Positions 23,582 to 36,589 of a DNA stretch of 64,000 nucleotides are shown piece after piece. The stretch covers positions 79,338,716 through 79,402,715 of the forward strand of contig OY720642.1 in the NCBI GenBank assembly GCA_963169105.1, in the 5' to 3' direction. The stretch comes from Ceriagrion tenellum (Eukaryota > Arthropoda > Insecta > Odonata > Coenagrionidae). The translations under genes and the position numbers were made by a program. The notes beneath the pieces are model-generated. The model was not told where the DNA came from. It made no database searches and saw nothing but the letters and a program-made list of their open reading frames with translations. Position 1 is the stretch's first letter. Every line of letters starts with the position of its first letter.

Positions 23582-23937
23582 GATTTGTTGACTGCAGCCC
23601 TCCAACCTTTCCTGTCTGATGTTTGTTCCCTTACCTCCTGGAATCTCTTTCTATGCTATTTCCTCCGTATTTGGTCCATGAACTTATTCCTGGTTCTTCC
23701 TCTGGGGACTTTTCCCTCTATTTTTCCTTCAATTATGTTCCTTATAAACCCATTGTGTCGCAGGGTTCGTCCAATCTATCTTGATCTTCTTGTTTCTATG
23801 GCGCTCCATATGGTCCTTTCCTCTTCTACTCTTCTGTACACTTCATCATCTCTTATTTTATCCGTCCATTTTATCTTATGTATCCTCCTCCAGCACTAGG
23901 TTTCGAAGGCTGTCCTTAGTCTTCTTAAACTAGAGCC
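23582..23937 (-). mobile_element. RTE-like retrotransposon C-terminal fragment
   Basis: The minus strand encodes CWRRIHKIKWTDKIRDDEV, then YRRVEEERTIWSAIETRRSR, a stop where Trp is expected, IGRTLRHNGFIRNIIEGKIE and RGRTRNKFMDQIRRK, a stop, and QEVREQTSDRKGWRAAVNKS. This is the insect RTE-like pattern (CWRRM-I-WTD-NEEVL, RRWIGH-LRHNG, IIEGKI-RGRPR, DRxxWR) in correct order over about 118 codons with three internal stops and no frameshift. It lacks the catalytic domain. The ERTIW segment is shared with the antisense fragment at 52687-52912, so these are two copies of one family. Confidence 0.88.
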
Positions 23938-24868
23938 TACCTACCAGCTACGAAACCGATCACGAGACCGAATTGGTGAGTTTTAACTTCTTATTATTGT
24001 CGCAATTAAGTACGTGTTGGCATGCCTATTTGCTGAAGAGTTGATTTAATATTCAATGCATGGAAGGTAGATTTTGCGATTTTTCCTACAGCAATCGTAC
24101 ATCATACATCATGTTTGTATGGGGAATATTATCCCACAAAAATTGAGCGCTACTATGCGGGCCGTTGCCGTGAAGCTTATTCAATCCTCCGTCTTGTTCG
24201 TTCACTCTATCTTCGTCTGTTAGCGAATTTCACCTCCGGCAAGCCCCTTTCCCCTCCTTTCTTTGCCTTTCTCTGAGGAGATAAGAGGATTCTCGGCTCC
24301 CCGCCTTTAAGTCCTCTCCCCGTGGTGGGCGTTCGTCAACGGCTTTAGAGACTCATTCTGCTTTGACATGTGTCGCACAAATGACACAATAATCCTCCGC
24401 AGTCGCGTCTACGCACGTGAATGTATTCATAAATATGCGCGCTTTGGGTGTATGTGTTCAATGGTATTTGTATTCTTTATTTGTTTCCTGATTCGTAGAT
24501 GCTAAAAGGAAAAAAAATTGTCTTCATATTTCTTTTTCTCTCAGAATACAGAGCTTTCTCGTTATTTCGAATGTTTTGCTGGCGAAACAAGCTTTTGTAG
24601 CGTCCAGCGCCCCCTAGTTGAGTTTCGTTGACGAGTCCATCTTCTACTAAGGTCTAGAGATATTTTGGCCCTAGTCGTGGGAATTATTCTTCTGAATCAA
24701 GATTGGTGTCTGTATTTTTATTGTTTCATTCTGGAAGACTTCATCAGCATTTGCTTGGACATCATTGCATACTGTGGGTCTACGTTAGCTTGGATCTTCC
24801 TTAAATAAAGATTGCTGTAAAGTTTTAGTCCTTCCTTCAAGTCTTCATCCTAAATGCACCGTAAGCAT
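23938..24868. other. no gene recognised
   Basis: Moderately CpG-containing C/T-rich sequence at 24230-24420, otherwise nothing recognised. Confidence 0.4.
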
Positions 24869-25080
24869 CTATCCCTCATTTGCTGTTTTACAAAAATGAA
24901 TCGATCGTCCATTTGAATTCACACCGGCGTTTGTGTAATCATGATTTCTTGCATACATTCTCCATCTTCGAATTCCCGTGCATCTTATACTACCCCATGG
25001 GTGTCCTAAGAAAATTTTCTTGACCATCCTATTTTCATGCATTCTCTCATTATCCCCTAACCATCTTAACCGATTACTTA
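24869..25080 (-). mobile_element. RTE/Jockey-type retrotransposon C-terminal fragment
   Basis: From 25075 down the minus strand reads NRLRWLGDNERMHENR, then MVKKIFLGHPWGSIRCTG and IRRWRMYARN, ending at a TAG at 24869-24871. The family signature RLRWLGHVxRMxxxRxxKKIFxGxPxGxRxRGRPxxRW is clear although GHV has become GDN. Sixty-nine codons are open. It differs from the fragments at 4.9, 12.9 and 23.6 kb in the KKIFLG block, which suggests a separate subfamily. Catalytic domain missing. Confidence 0.8.
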
Positions 25081-26679
25081 TAATTTACGACGCTATTTTG
25101 CGAACTTTTTAGTATTCCTCTAGTTCTATATTTTTTCATATTTTCTTCTGTCCACCTATCATGACCACCTCATCAAACTATTTTTACTCTCAAACGATAG
25201 CCTTCTGCTGTCATACAGAGCTCTCCCATCAGGCAGAGCCTCGTGCTTCTCTCTCTCTCTGTCTCTCTCTCCCCCTTTCTCTCTCTCTCCCCCTTTCTCT
25301 CTCTCTTTTTAAGAGTTTGGTGGGACGTTTGACGGGAGAGCTTGTTAGGAGAAGTGGGCAGGCCAATGATGTTAGGGAGGGGTAATTGTGGCTAACTTTC
25401 CTTACCTCTCAAAATATGGACAGTACGTAGACCTGAGACGAGGGAGAACTTCAAAGTGGCCACCGTCCATGGTGATAACTTTTCGACCGCTTCTCCAACT
25501 TCGGCTCTCACAAAAGTTTCTGGCCCTGCATATCACACGGATTAGGGACATAGGAAACAGAACTTTCAAAATCCTGCAAAACTGAGGAGGAAGGTTTTGA
25601 ATTGTGGAGGGTCAGAAACCCTTTCTAATTGCTACATAACTCTAGCGCAATGAGTAGCGCAATCGTATGACTGACCCCTTACTGCAGCCTTGTGTTGACA
25701 TGTTTCACAGTAATACCTCAATATAAGGTTTCTGATAAAAACGTAGAGATGGGTAATAGTAACTACTTGCCCATTCGCTCATTATTTGTGTGTATCTAGT
25801 GAATTTTTTGCGAATTATATTCTTTCCTCAACCTCACTGTTTCTTTACGTTCCTCTCCTACCCTCCATTCTTTCCCTCTACACACTCTATACGCACTTAA
25901 GTCTGCGCAAAGAATTGACGGAGGATGATTTAGTGGCCGAGTTGCCTTGTCTCTTGAAAGGTGGACTAAATTTAGACACGTCAAGAGAGGTGTCAAGTAG
26001 TGTTTCCAATGTGATACCAGGTTATATGTCTAATAACGCTCAAGTTTGAAAGATGCAGCAGTCTAAAGACGACGAATGAAAATTACATGTGTATCCCTTC
26101 TTAAAATTTCTTTGGATAACTTTTAAGTTTCCATTGAAATGTGTTATTATTTGGTGAGAGCTAGTTTCAGTGTTCAGGTGAATGATAGAAAAGTAAACGT
26201 TTCGTATTGTATTCACTATAAACGTACGCTTACGGTAAATTGAAACGCAAATTTATATATTTGGTAAATAGGAAAAATGTGATTTGAAGATAACTGTTAA
26301 TCACACGGCAACGTTTAATATGACTAGTGTGGGGAATGCTCCTCTCCCAGTTGAAATATTGACTAATTTCGTCGGGTCGCGAAAAATGGCTATAACTCTT
26401 GAATTGTTTGGCCCATGAATTACTGTCATGAAACTGCATTAATTACTACCCATCATCTCCTCGCTATCCGTTTGAGAGATAAGATTATCTTGAGCTGGTC
26501 AGCCTACTTGCACTTTTAACACAGATGTGTCTTCCTTTAATTACACCAATCAGCGTGATATTTATCGTGTGGAATGCATGAGAGGTAGGCTGTAGACTAG
26601 AGTGTGTCTTATCTCTATTTATTCTCAGATTTTCAATTTCAGCCTTTCAAATTGTTTTATAAGATAAGGAAAGGATTTA
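25081..26679. other. no gene recognised; CT-rich simple repeat at 25250-25315
   Basis: 25250-25315 is a run of CTCTCT with CCCCCTTT interruptions. It generates a leucine/serine-rich frame that I do not consider a gene. The rest is featureless. Confidence 0.5.
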
Positions 26680-27180
26680 ACTCGATTATTTAACATTGAG
26701 AGGTCGTTCAAAAATCATTAATACAGTTGTGTCAATTTTCCAGATTGGAGAAGAGAAAAATCTCAAGCGAAGAGAAAAATTTCAAGCGTTACGCGCCAAG
26801 TAACGTACTAAAGAGTCGATAATCACTTCATTTTGGCGTATATGCAACATTTATCATAAATAAAATATTTTTGTGGTAGCTACTGCCGTGCGCCCCGCAT
26901 ACAACGCCGCATCGGGTGTGGGCGGGCCGCAGCCCTGGTTAGCTGATTTCTCCTACTCCCTCTGTATCCTTACGCCCTCCTCTCAGAGTCAAGGGAGCAA
27001 TTTCCCATGGGTTGCACTCACAGACTGCTTGCTTGTGACATACAGATAGCTACAAACCGTACATGACCAACTTTTATCTCTAATTTTAGCTTTAAGTTTG
27101 TTTTTATTCTTCAATCTGGAAAATTGAATGTCTTTGCAGTCATGTCTCTTGAGCGACCTCTAAATGTTTAATAATCGAGT
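26680..27180. mobile_element. MITE-like element with about 85-bp imperfect terminal inverted repeats
   Basis: The left end ACTCGATTATTTAACATT (26680) is the reverse complement of the right end (AATGTTTAATAATCGAGT, 27163-27180) with one or two mismatches. The match continues inward through GAGGTCG(T/C)TCAA and CAATTTTCCAGATTG on both arms. The 501-bp unit has no transposase frame. A GC-rich core lies at 26880-26935, and a 20-bp duplication (AGAGAAAAATCTCAAGCG type) lies just inside the left arm. No clear target-site duplication is visible, so the superfamily is not assigned and the true ends may differ by a few bases. Confidence 0.75.
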
Positions 27181-30100
27181 CGAATTTTTTAGTATATCCC
27201 TTCTTATTCTTATATCATAATTTGAGAGGTTGAAATCCGAGAAGAAAATAAACAATAAGACACACCCTACTACTGTAAAACCATATCTCTGGAATGTAAA
27301 ACGAACGTACATACGGCTGTGAAAAATGAAGATAATGAGAAAACCAAAGGCCGTAAACTTGATAGACGTTAGTGGGGGAGGTTTTCTCATCCACAATCTA
27401 CCTGTATGTACACCCTCCTCGATGCTTACCATTTCATTTCGCTCCATGGTCTTCCCTCTGTGACCGAGGTGGAGACATCTTTGAAGCGATGTGTGATTCA
27501 AAATGCACATTGTTAGATCTGTCGAATGGAAAGCTACTACGTGGGGCTTACATTGTCAGTTGGCGAGAGGTGATTATTCGGTGAAACAGGTTAGAAGTAA
27601 GTTTGAGAAAAAGAAGATTACAATGCCCATTGTGTTCATCGCTTAAGACTAAAATACTGCTTGTTGGAGCGAGATTCTTGAATTAAGCCCTCTCACTGCT
27701 TCTCAAGAAAAAGAGAGAGGAAGAGAATATTTTGGAATAGGATTACTTTCGTTTACGTCTCGTTGGCGTGGAAGGTGAATCTGAGCGAGGTGCAGGTAAG
27801 GTCAGTATCTGATGTGCTTCCTCTTCCTAATGTGAAGAATCACGCAGTTATCATGAGACATCGAGGACCTTAAATAAATGGAAAGGAAACAGCGTATGAG
27901 ACGTGGAAAAAAGTCCATTGCTTCTACTTGTAACCTATTTATTCTGACAGGTGGATGTCTCCGATCGAGAATGAGTAGTTTGTGTCCTCCTGTCGGCATT
28001 AAAGTATTACAGCCCCATTTGTTGCTTCGGAGCATCTTCTAGCTTTTAAGTACCTAGCCATTCCCCTATTTATTGATTTGACAAAAAACGTAGTTTCTAG
28101 ACATTTTTTTTATTCTTCATACAATGATACATACGATGGTATTTTAGCTGTTTCGCTCGCTATTGTCTTGTACTGACTTATCAGTAAAAATCAAGGAAGC
28201 AGCATGATCGTTGAAGAGAGTTGTGAGAAATAAATGTGCTGAGTTTGTAGTTCTATTATTGAAATGTCCTTCCCTTTAAAACGATGATGTTGAGGCATGT
28301 ATATGATAAAAAAAATATTTTCGTGGTTCGAAAAACAAATGCTTTCCAGCGCCCAAATTTGCGTTCATTTTAACAAAAGGAACAATTAACTGTGCATAAA
28401 TTCTTTGAAATAGCGGTCGACAGCGACAGCAGTGATTATTTCCTAATTTACAAGTGGTGATCTATTATTTTTATTTGAAGTGTCTTTTACTATTGCACCC
28501 TATCGGCTTGTTCTCCTTATAATTTGCTTCATTAATATATGTTGATTACTAATGTTAGTAGTTGGACATGGATTTGGGAAATAATTTGATTCAATCCCTA
28601 AATCTTTGAGTGGCACTTGTTAGTGTTGAGAAATAAAAATAATGCGGTAATACATATTTTTCTCGCTTTTCAGAGCACAGGTTTTATAAAAACCAATGTT
28701 ATACACTAGATAACATTGTCAGGTCCATCTCGGATGTCCCTGGTCGTGCCTGGGATTTCAGTCCTACCATGAATTCCCGCACATATGGCATAGGAGCCGT
28801 AATAATAGAGACGCAATGAATTTTGATTGCGCTTGCAAAGTATTAGGAAGGTGATCAGTGCGTGGAAGCCTCTAGGGGGTATGGTCAATATTATGTTTCC
28901 TTCATTCAGAAGCCATGATATAAATGAAAGTATACCACTAAATGGCGACAGTTAGGCTCTTTTAAATTAAAAAATATATGTATAAAATTGTAGAATTACT
29001 ATACAAGAAATGTTTTTACCGCAAAGAGTGTTAACAGACTCCGCTGTAAGTTCTTTAGTGTCCTTCAGTAGCAATAACGCCTTTCCAATGATTTCGGATA
29101 TCGGTGTGCTAGGGAAGACATTGGCAAGTACGCTTCTGGTGTATTCACAGACAGCCTTAGTCGAATGGTAAACATATTGTTCAGAAATGTTGAAAGGAGA
29201 AGTATATAACTCCTAAAATTAGAAGTGTGAATTACTCGAATATCCTGAAAGTGTTCTCAACCTAGATTCGTTTAAAATAAAATGCTATTGACTCAGAGAA
29301 GATTCATAAAAGCCATTGAATTGCATATTAGTGCAGTTCCAAAATTTTGGACGCGGGGAACGTACTAGGCATCTTTAGTGATGCTATATTTCTCAATAAC
29401 TTTTCAAGAGGGGAAACTCGGTGTGGCGAGTGCCAAGAAGAGTCTTACTTACACCTGATGAGATGAGGAGGTTAACCACAACAAAATAGAATAAAACTTC
29501 ATATTCATGACTTTAAAAAAACTACTACTTCCGTGAATAACATTATCTGACATGTGTATTAACATTGTATTGAAAAACATCTGCTGTAATCATCTTCAAT
29601 ATCATCAGTAAATATATGTTAAAAATGAAACGGAACATAATTAGAGAAAAGTATTTCTTTAATGTAGAATTATTTTTCCAGGTGAATGAAGAGCTACCTG
29701 TAAACACTATTTAAAGAAGACGTGATCTTATTTTCTATGCCTAGTTTCAACTAATATGTTGATATTTATACTGCTGCACAGGCAATGCTAAAATATTATT
29801 TATAATCAAGTTTTTTGCGATATCTGTTAAAGAAATGTTAAATGATTGTATTTTCCTTTTATAAGTATGTGATCGAAAGGTCAGTGTCTCAACATTTTGC
29901 CCTGAGGCAAGGTTAAATCGGTGACAGTACGAGTCATTAATATGTCTCACGGAATATAGGCTAGCAGCCCTTGGTTGGTTTTGTTACGCTGTCAGGGAGC
30001 AAGCAACATTTTTCAGATTGAGAATAGGTTGAAATAAATGCCTCGAATCGCTCTTTAAAAATGATTAAATTTCTGTCGACCCTTTTATGACGCTTGCTTT

Positions 30101-32680
30101 TATATTAAGTATATGTTAAACCATCAAAATGTTTACTCTTTAACAAACTACTTCACGATTGTCTAATCTTAGGATGAAATAGAGCGCATGTTCTAAACAT
30201 TACAGTTCAGAGGTTTGTCCATAGACAATCTTCTCCAAATACGTTTAGCAAGTAGGTGAAATCAACCAAAAAGTAATGAATTAGTGAATGGATGATTTAA
30301 AAATGAGACGATGATTTTATTTTTACCAATATTTCTTTGATTTAACTGACTCAAGTTTTCCCATAAGTGCCAAAATCCTTAAAGGTTCATGGCAGTAATG
30401 CAAATTTTGGCATTTGCACCACTGGTTCTGCATTTGCATCTGGTTTAATCATTTCAAAATGTATCTAATCAACTCTCGGTAGATGTAATAGGTTTTAGTA
30501 ATATATTTGTTACAGATCCCTCTTAGGGATTATTTTTATGTAATTCTTCCTCTATTTTAATCAAATATGGGTTACTTCTTGTGCAAAAAATACAATAGAG
30601 GTATCACAGCGTAAAAAGGGTTTTAAAACTGCTACTCAGGCACTGCGATGCGCTCTCGGTTTCTCAGTAAACGAAAAAATTGATAACTCAACTCTGGGGG
30701 CTCTCTATGTGGACGCCGATGGTTGAGGAATTACAGATACGATTGCTCTCCTGGGATTTTAATCATTTTTACGTCACCATGATCAGGAAGTACCCAATTA
30801 AACCTTGTCCTCTCTTTACTTCAGTCGCCCGATTGGTCTTCATTAATCCAAAGTTCATGCAGTTTCATGTTAACTATCATGAGTTCAGAAAAGTTTTAAC
30901 GGTTTTTTAATGATTAGAAAATTTAAAATGATAATCATGTAAGAACTTAAGGAAATAATTCAATATCCATTCGAGTTGAATCATCCCTTCGGCATAACCT
31001 GAAAAATCTCCCTAGCCTTTCTAAAACCTTTAAATGATGAAGTCGGTGGATATAATTTTGTTTGAAATCCCGTAGAATCCATTGTCTGGCAAAAAGAACG
31101 AAAAATCATCGCATTCACTTTTATTGGCTTTGCCCTCTATGTTGAAGAGCTGTTACTGGTTTCTTCAGCTTGGCTCCTTGCATTTTCGTCCATAGCTGAT
31201 TTTTTAAAAATTTCATCCACAGTGTTGTCGCCAATTATTGCACCAATAGAAATCGTGTAAACATTCATTTGAACGCTGCAGTCATAATTCAGATGAAAAC
31301 TGTGCAGTAAAATGCACGTGCATAGTTTTTAGATTGTTTATCTTTAGATCTTCGTACTATCTTTTAGAGACAAAGAGATAAAATATATATCAGTGTAGAA
31401 AAAATCTATAATGTTTTGCTTTTCTTTAATATTTCTTCTTTCCCTTTAATATTTTTCTCCTTTATCACTTCTTTCAAACTCCATCCCTCTCTCGAAACAC
31501 TCTCCCGCGCATTTTTATCTTAAATAATTCTTTTTAGTTCAAGTACAACCCATAGCTTCGTCCTATCTGTCAACTCTTTTCCCGGTGAGGGCAATTGAAA
31601 TCCTCGGGTCGTTAGAGTGGGACCGTGGTGATTCCTCCTCTACAAGTAGATAGACTACGTTCTTATTCGAGTCATTAATTCAACGTTGTCCTCCCGTAAA
31701 TTTCCACCCAAATCCCCTTAGCCTCAAGTTCTTTCCCCGGTTCTTCATTGCGGCATTTAAAGCTTACGTCCTCCTAGGGAATGGGAAGGAGTGAAGTTAG
31801 CCATCTCATAACTAATTTGTGAGACCATCGCGAACTAGCCGTGGTAATAACATGACGGTGTCACCTTTTAGCATATACGCGCCAAAGTTCCGAAGAGAAA
31901 AACATGCCAACCTGTTCCGGGACCTTAATCTGAATTTCTTGTTATCGCTCCGAATTTTTTTGGATATCAAGCTGCCGAGTCTTATCGTACTCCTATTCTG
32001 TTTATTGTGGGCCTTAACTACATCCTCACAAATACTGGATATGTTAAGACATGAAGCAGACGAACCGCGTGGATAAATCCACTTTTTACACCAACACCTC
32101 TACGTTGAGTGGAAGCCGAAATCTCAACCCCAGCGTTCTCTTTTTAGGACATAACGTCCACACCTCGTTTGCTTATAGCCAACGTGCGGTGTATGAGTTA
32201 ACGGTAAGAAAATACTGTATAGTCGTAATTTTTTGCTAAGTTAAATTGTCATTATTATAATTTGAGATCCACTGGGGAGAAGCACGTGTTTGAAGACGGG
32301 AGATTCTCGAAGCGTCAAGTATAATGAAGATAGAACACAGGCATTTCGCGAAACTAGTATGAAGAAACATAACATAGAAAAAGCGCCTGATCTCACGTTC
32401 CCCGCGTCAATGAGAGCCAACGCAACGTCTGCTGTGGCGATATTGCAAGTAGAGGTATATCCATGAACAGGCATCAGATAGTCCTTCGCAATCAGACATA
32501 GAAGGCGGACGAACACTTCAGTAAGCGATTGGATCAATGAACTGTATGCAAAAGCTACACTGGACGAAGACTCATCATTAAGGTAGAGCAATTCACTTCA
32601 AAGCGGAACCTAATACGCAGTAATTCCGCAATCAATGGAATTTCATTTGACTTAAAGAGCTCCTCTTTACACACGCATTA
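27181..32680. other. no gene recognised
   Basis: A long AT-rich stretch with no recognised gene, RNA or element. A good acceptor-like site (TTTTTCTCGCTTTTCAG ending near 28673) is followed by 48 open codons ending in a stop, with no donor. Short antisense frames at 27802-28035 and 28706-28888 are unremarkable. Confidence 0.4.
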
Positions 32681-32775
32681 GTAGCTAAACTGGCTAAAAC
32701 ACATAGCTTAAAATCGATGGGTCTGAGATCGAGTCCCGATCAAGACGGATGAAAAATTCCATAGCACATTTCTCC
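32681..32775 (+). mobile_element. tRNA-derived SINE head, family C
   Basis: An A-box-like TAGCTAAACTGG (32682-32693) is followed about 32 bases later by a B-box-like GATCGAGTCCCGATC (32727-32741) and GACGGATGAA. This is the order and spacing of a tRNA-type polymerase III promoter, with a short head-to-body junction. The 3' body may run to about 32820. Differences from consensus (GATCGAGTCC for GGTTCGAGTCC) show decay. Confidence 0.6.
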
Positions 32776-33203
32776 CTTCCAGATACTCCACCTTAACAAC
32801 TAGACCTTATCGCCGACACAGAGTTCCTATGTTACCTCGAGCGATCTTGTGTCCTGCTCAAGGCCTCTACTTACTAAGCCATAGGCCTGTGAAGAATTCC
32901 CGGGTGACTTTTCTCTCTCCTGCGGTCGCACCGGAATATTTCCCGGGCCGATGCTTTGACCTTTGCCTTTGGCGCTTGACGGCGCTCTCGCATAATCACA
33001 TCGCGAAAATAGCGTGCGCGTCACCCACAGGATTCGGAGCGGGATGCTCATCCCTCCCCCACCCTTCTCTTGTCGTGTCCGCTTTACATCCCAAAGAATT
33101 GAGGTCGCCCTTGGAAGTAGGACTTGTGACTAAGAGTGGCGTCAATCGTACTGGTACATATTTACTTTCCTCTCAAGAATTTTTCTCTTACCGGCGCTTT
33201 TGA
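32776..33203. other. GC-richer block with overlapping open frames
   Basis: Open frames of 124 codons (plus, 32829-33203) and 74 codons (minus, 32827-33051) overlap in a stretch richer in G, C and CpG than its surroundings. Neither peptide is recognisable and the overlap is what low stop-codon density alone would give. Confidence 0.3.
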
Positions 33204-36200
33204 AAGGCTCCTTTAAACTTGGAAAATAGTTACCTTTCGGGGGTAATTTTTTATGCGTCGAATGCCAATATGCTTTCTCGAATAGGAGAATCGTAATGGC
33301 AGATGGTGATGAATCATTCTCTCAAAGTACCGTTTAATGGCAGCATTTATCCATCTGGTAGGAGAGGAAATTGAACTCTGTATTCGATAATTGGTTAATA
33401 GGAAGATTTCATGGAATAGTCAATAATAGTGCATTTTAAAATATGTATTACGAACAATATCGTTTAGTGATGTGCTAGGAATGTATTGAATAATTTACTA
33501 TACATACTATACAGCCCTAGGTATCCATGGAATTCCACGAAAGAAAACTCAAGGTATTATAATCTATGTATTCCATTCTAATGAAAATTAACAATAAGGA
33601 TAATGTGGATATTTATGAGGAAGAGGAATAATATTCTGCGGCTATTTTACTTTGACTTAGTGTAGAAAAAAAACAATAACTCGGCGCAAAAAAGGAAAAT
33701 ACTCTTCATAAGATCGCTTGCTAAGCTTACTCTTCCATTTGTTGTAAACTCTCTTATTATCCCCTACAGGACGATGTTAAAAGTATCCTAAACTAAACGC
33801 AGATATTAAGGTTACCCCTTAATGTGAGATATCTAATTTGTATGCTGTGGCTTCCATTTTCATTGAAAATTCGTGATGAAAAATCAGTGCTTTGTCATAA
33901 AAACTTGCCTAAATTTTGGAAGTCACTGTATAAAAAATTTTACTGGCAAAATGCTCAAGTTTGACTTTTTAAAAAAATTTAGGTGCCACTACATTATTCA
34001 TCACTGACTCGGTCCCTCCTCTGGAAAAACGTAGAATCTTTCTTTTCAACGTGCACCAATGTTTGGTAAGCTTTTATAAATAATGAAAGCCACCGATCAA
34101 AAAGGTACATGGTTTCGGCATTTCCCAGAGCCAACACTTTCAAGCGATGGGCCGTGAACATGTCGTAGATACTACCTGCGTAGGACGTGAGGTCGTTATA
34201 CGACCTAAGGCTTTATGCGGGGCGAGGAGTTTAGGGTGGTGCATACTCGTTTCAAGCTACCGCTCTCAATTTGAAAAACTATTTTTATCACCGGCAAAAA
34301 AACATGCGTCGTGATAAAAAAATGAGTATCTTCCAGCACAAGCTCGTGTTGGAAGGTAGTGGTAGACAACATGTTAGAGTTTATGTTCCGTGATTTCTGT
34401 TTATAAAAATTGATGGGTATCTTTGATAAATTGAAATTTTAGTTTAATATTGAAACACATATTTATCAATATGTTTGTTAGGTCTTAGTGTGACTTTTTT
34501 GGGGACATATTTTTATCGAATTTGGTTGTCTCTATATGATCATTGCTTTCATACCCAAAACTCAAAACATCTTTCTTGAAATGTGGTGCAGTAAACATAC
34601 TCGATATGTACCTGGGCAGTCTGGAATTCTTAACACCTTAAATATTAATCCGCCACAATGGTTCAGTTTTGAATATCAGGGATGATTCTTATTTTGTCTC
34701 GATAACGTTTACAGTGAGACTAACCGGTAAAGTTAGATAAAAAATACCATGGAATTAAGAAAACTCGCTTCAAAAGTATCCTTGATAAAAAGGAAGATAT
34801 ATTGGACGAATGATTGGTCTTATAGTTAGAAATTTTTCTCCTCTACTATCCTTTCTAATTTTGCTTCTTGCATTGTGGCTGTGATATTGATGACCAGTGG
34901 CGAACTTTTTAATAATTTTTATTGCGCCACTCCCATTTTCATCCTCCTTCTCTTCGTCCTCAATATTCCTGTATTAGATGGCTTTTGCCATTGGCTGTGC
35001 ATTGCCGCTGTTACGTTGTAAAACGGGCAAGTGCTTGACACCTCAAGCCATTAAAGCGATTTTTTTCCCTCGCCACTTTGCCCCAATGACCCGAAAAATG
35101 GCCTTCGAAAAAACGAGCGCCATCGAGGCCGCGAGGGCATTGTGTGGGCGAGCGGTTACTCTTCTCAACGTAGGAAAAAGGGTTCTCAAAATTAAGCCTA
35201 GGTAGTAGTCCATTAGAAGCCCCCTCGCTGAAACTTTTCGAGAGTAACTGGGGGTATACTTTGGAAAAATTCAATAATAATGTAGTATGTTGTTCTCCTT
35301 GGGTTGTGCATTCAAACAGATGTACTTCTCAGTTGACCTTACAATGGAACAAGTGGAATGAGCTCAATTTTCCGCCAGCAGTTGGCTTTGTAGATTCATT
35401 GATATCTAAATACTTCGCTTAAATGAATGGCGAATAAGCCGAATACTCAAGTCAAAAAACAAAGTACTGCCAAAATATTCGTTACAGTAGTCCCATTCTA
35501 ATCACATGCATCGATACCCAAATTGAAAAGAGTCGCTATAGAGGACATGCACCTGGACATTCTAGGTCAAATCTTTTGAAATTACTTCATTTTCCGAGAA
35601 TATTCGGTGAGAAAACATATGGAGCTTATTTTAGGATTTGAGCTTCATTCCCACCTTATTTAATTATGTTTTTCAAGGTGACCATTGCAAATTTGTGAAA
35701 TAAAACTTTCACTGCTAAGGTAATTAAAGTTATACCACTGTCGTATCAAATTATTTAGTAAACTTTTATTAAATTTCTACTTTCTGATAAGAGCCGACAA
35801 TATTTTAAAAAATATGGGAAAATGTACTCCTTCTAGTGATTAAGACATGATACAAGAAGTGATAAATACTGTTATTCGGTTTCAGAAATATCTTGATAGT
35901 TTAACGTATCTTAAAAATGTAATAAACTATTTTGTAATTTGCTTGAAACCACAATTTATTGTCATGTATTTTACTACCATTTACATAAGTGTTATCATCG
36001 AGATAAGCCCATTATGACACCTTCAAATGTCACAAAGCGTGGTATTCGGACTGGTTTAATGGCCGTAAAATAATTAATGCCACGAGTTCGGTTTTCCCAA
36101 TGAAACATTTTTCTATGGACGAGTCTCTAGAGTCTTTAAGCTTGAGGTTGCCCGATGGCATCGGGCCCAATTATGATTGAGTCACGCAACACATGCACTC

Positions 36201-36342
36201 CATTTGTCATCCGTCATCAAATTTTTTCCGTGAACAGATGTCAAAGGGAAATATTTAGCGAGGTGTGTACTTCAACGCTCTCTCTTATCTGATCTTCCTC
36301 TTTTTGGGTCCTACGTTTCCCTGGACAGCACTCTTTTTTCAG
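33204..36342. other. no gene recognised
   Basis: Featureless apart from a 17-nt perfect hairpin at 34190-34206 (AGGTCGT, loop TAT, ACGACCT) and a GC-richer patch at 34978-35240 with overlapping short frames on both strands. Confidence 0.4.
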
Positions 36343-36589
36343 GATGCTTGATCATGCCCATCATGGATATGATCGTGTTTCATTTCATCCTTTAGCATAT
36401 TATTTTGCGTCATTCACTGCGTTGACACACGAATCATTACCCTCCACGAAAACCTTTTCTCTTGAGAATATAGATGAGATGTTATCGTGTCCCAACAGAA
36501 GAACCAAAGGGGTACGCAACTCGGAAAGAGCGAGATGTCGCGTTAAGATCAGGAAAGTTCAATACAATGTGGCTGAGTACCCTGTATAA
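36343..36589 (+). CDS. candidate terminal coding exon, unknown protein
   Basis: A strong acceptor (GCACTCTTTTTTCAG ending at 36342) is followed immediately by G and an ATG at 36344, and the frame stays open for 81 codons to a TAA at 36587. The peptide begins MLDHAHHGYDRVSFHP and becomes basic near its end (RCRVKIRKVQY). A second overlapping frame from 36474 is also open. No domain recognised, no donor needed if terminal, no polyadenylation evidence. Weakly supported. Confidence 0.2.

Noticed and set aside
25161..25385. 74-codon frame with a Leu/Ser repeat
   Set aside because: Translation of the CT-rich simple repeat at 25250-25315.
25398..25425. Minus-strand 27-nt microexon with good acceptor and donor
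   Set aside because: Splice-like sequences this close together are expected by chance in 64 kb, and nothing else supports it.
32827..33203. Overlapping 124-codon and 74-codon frames on opposite strands
   Set aside because: Both arise from a GC-richer stretch with few stops; neither peptide is recognisable and both cannot be coding.
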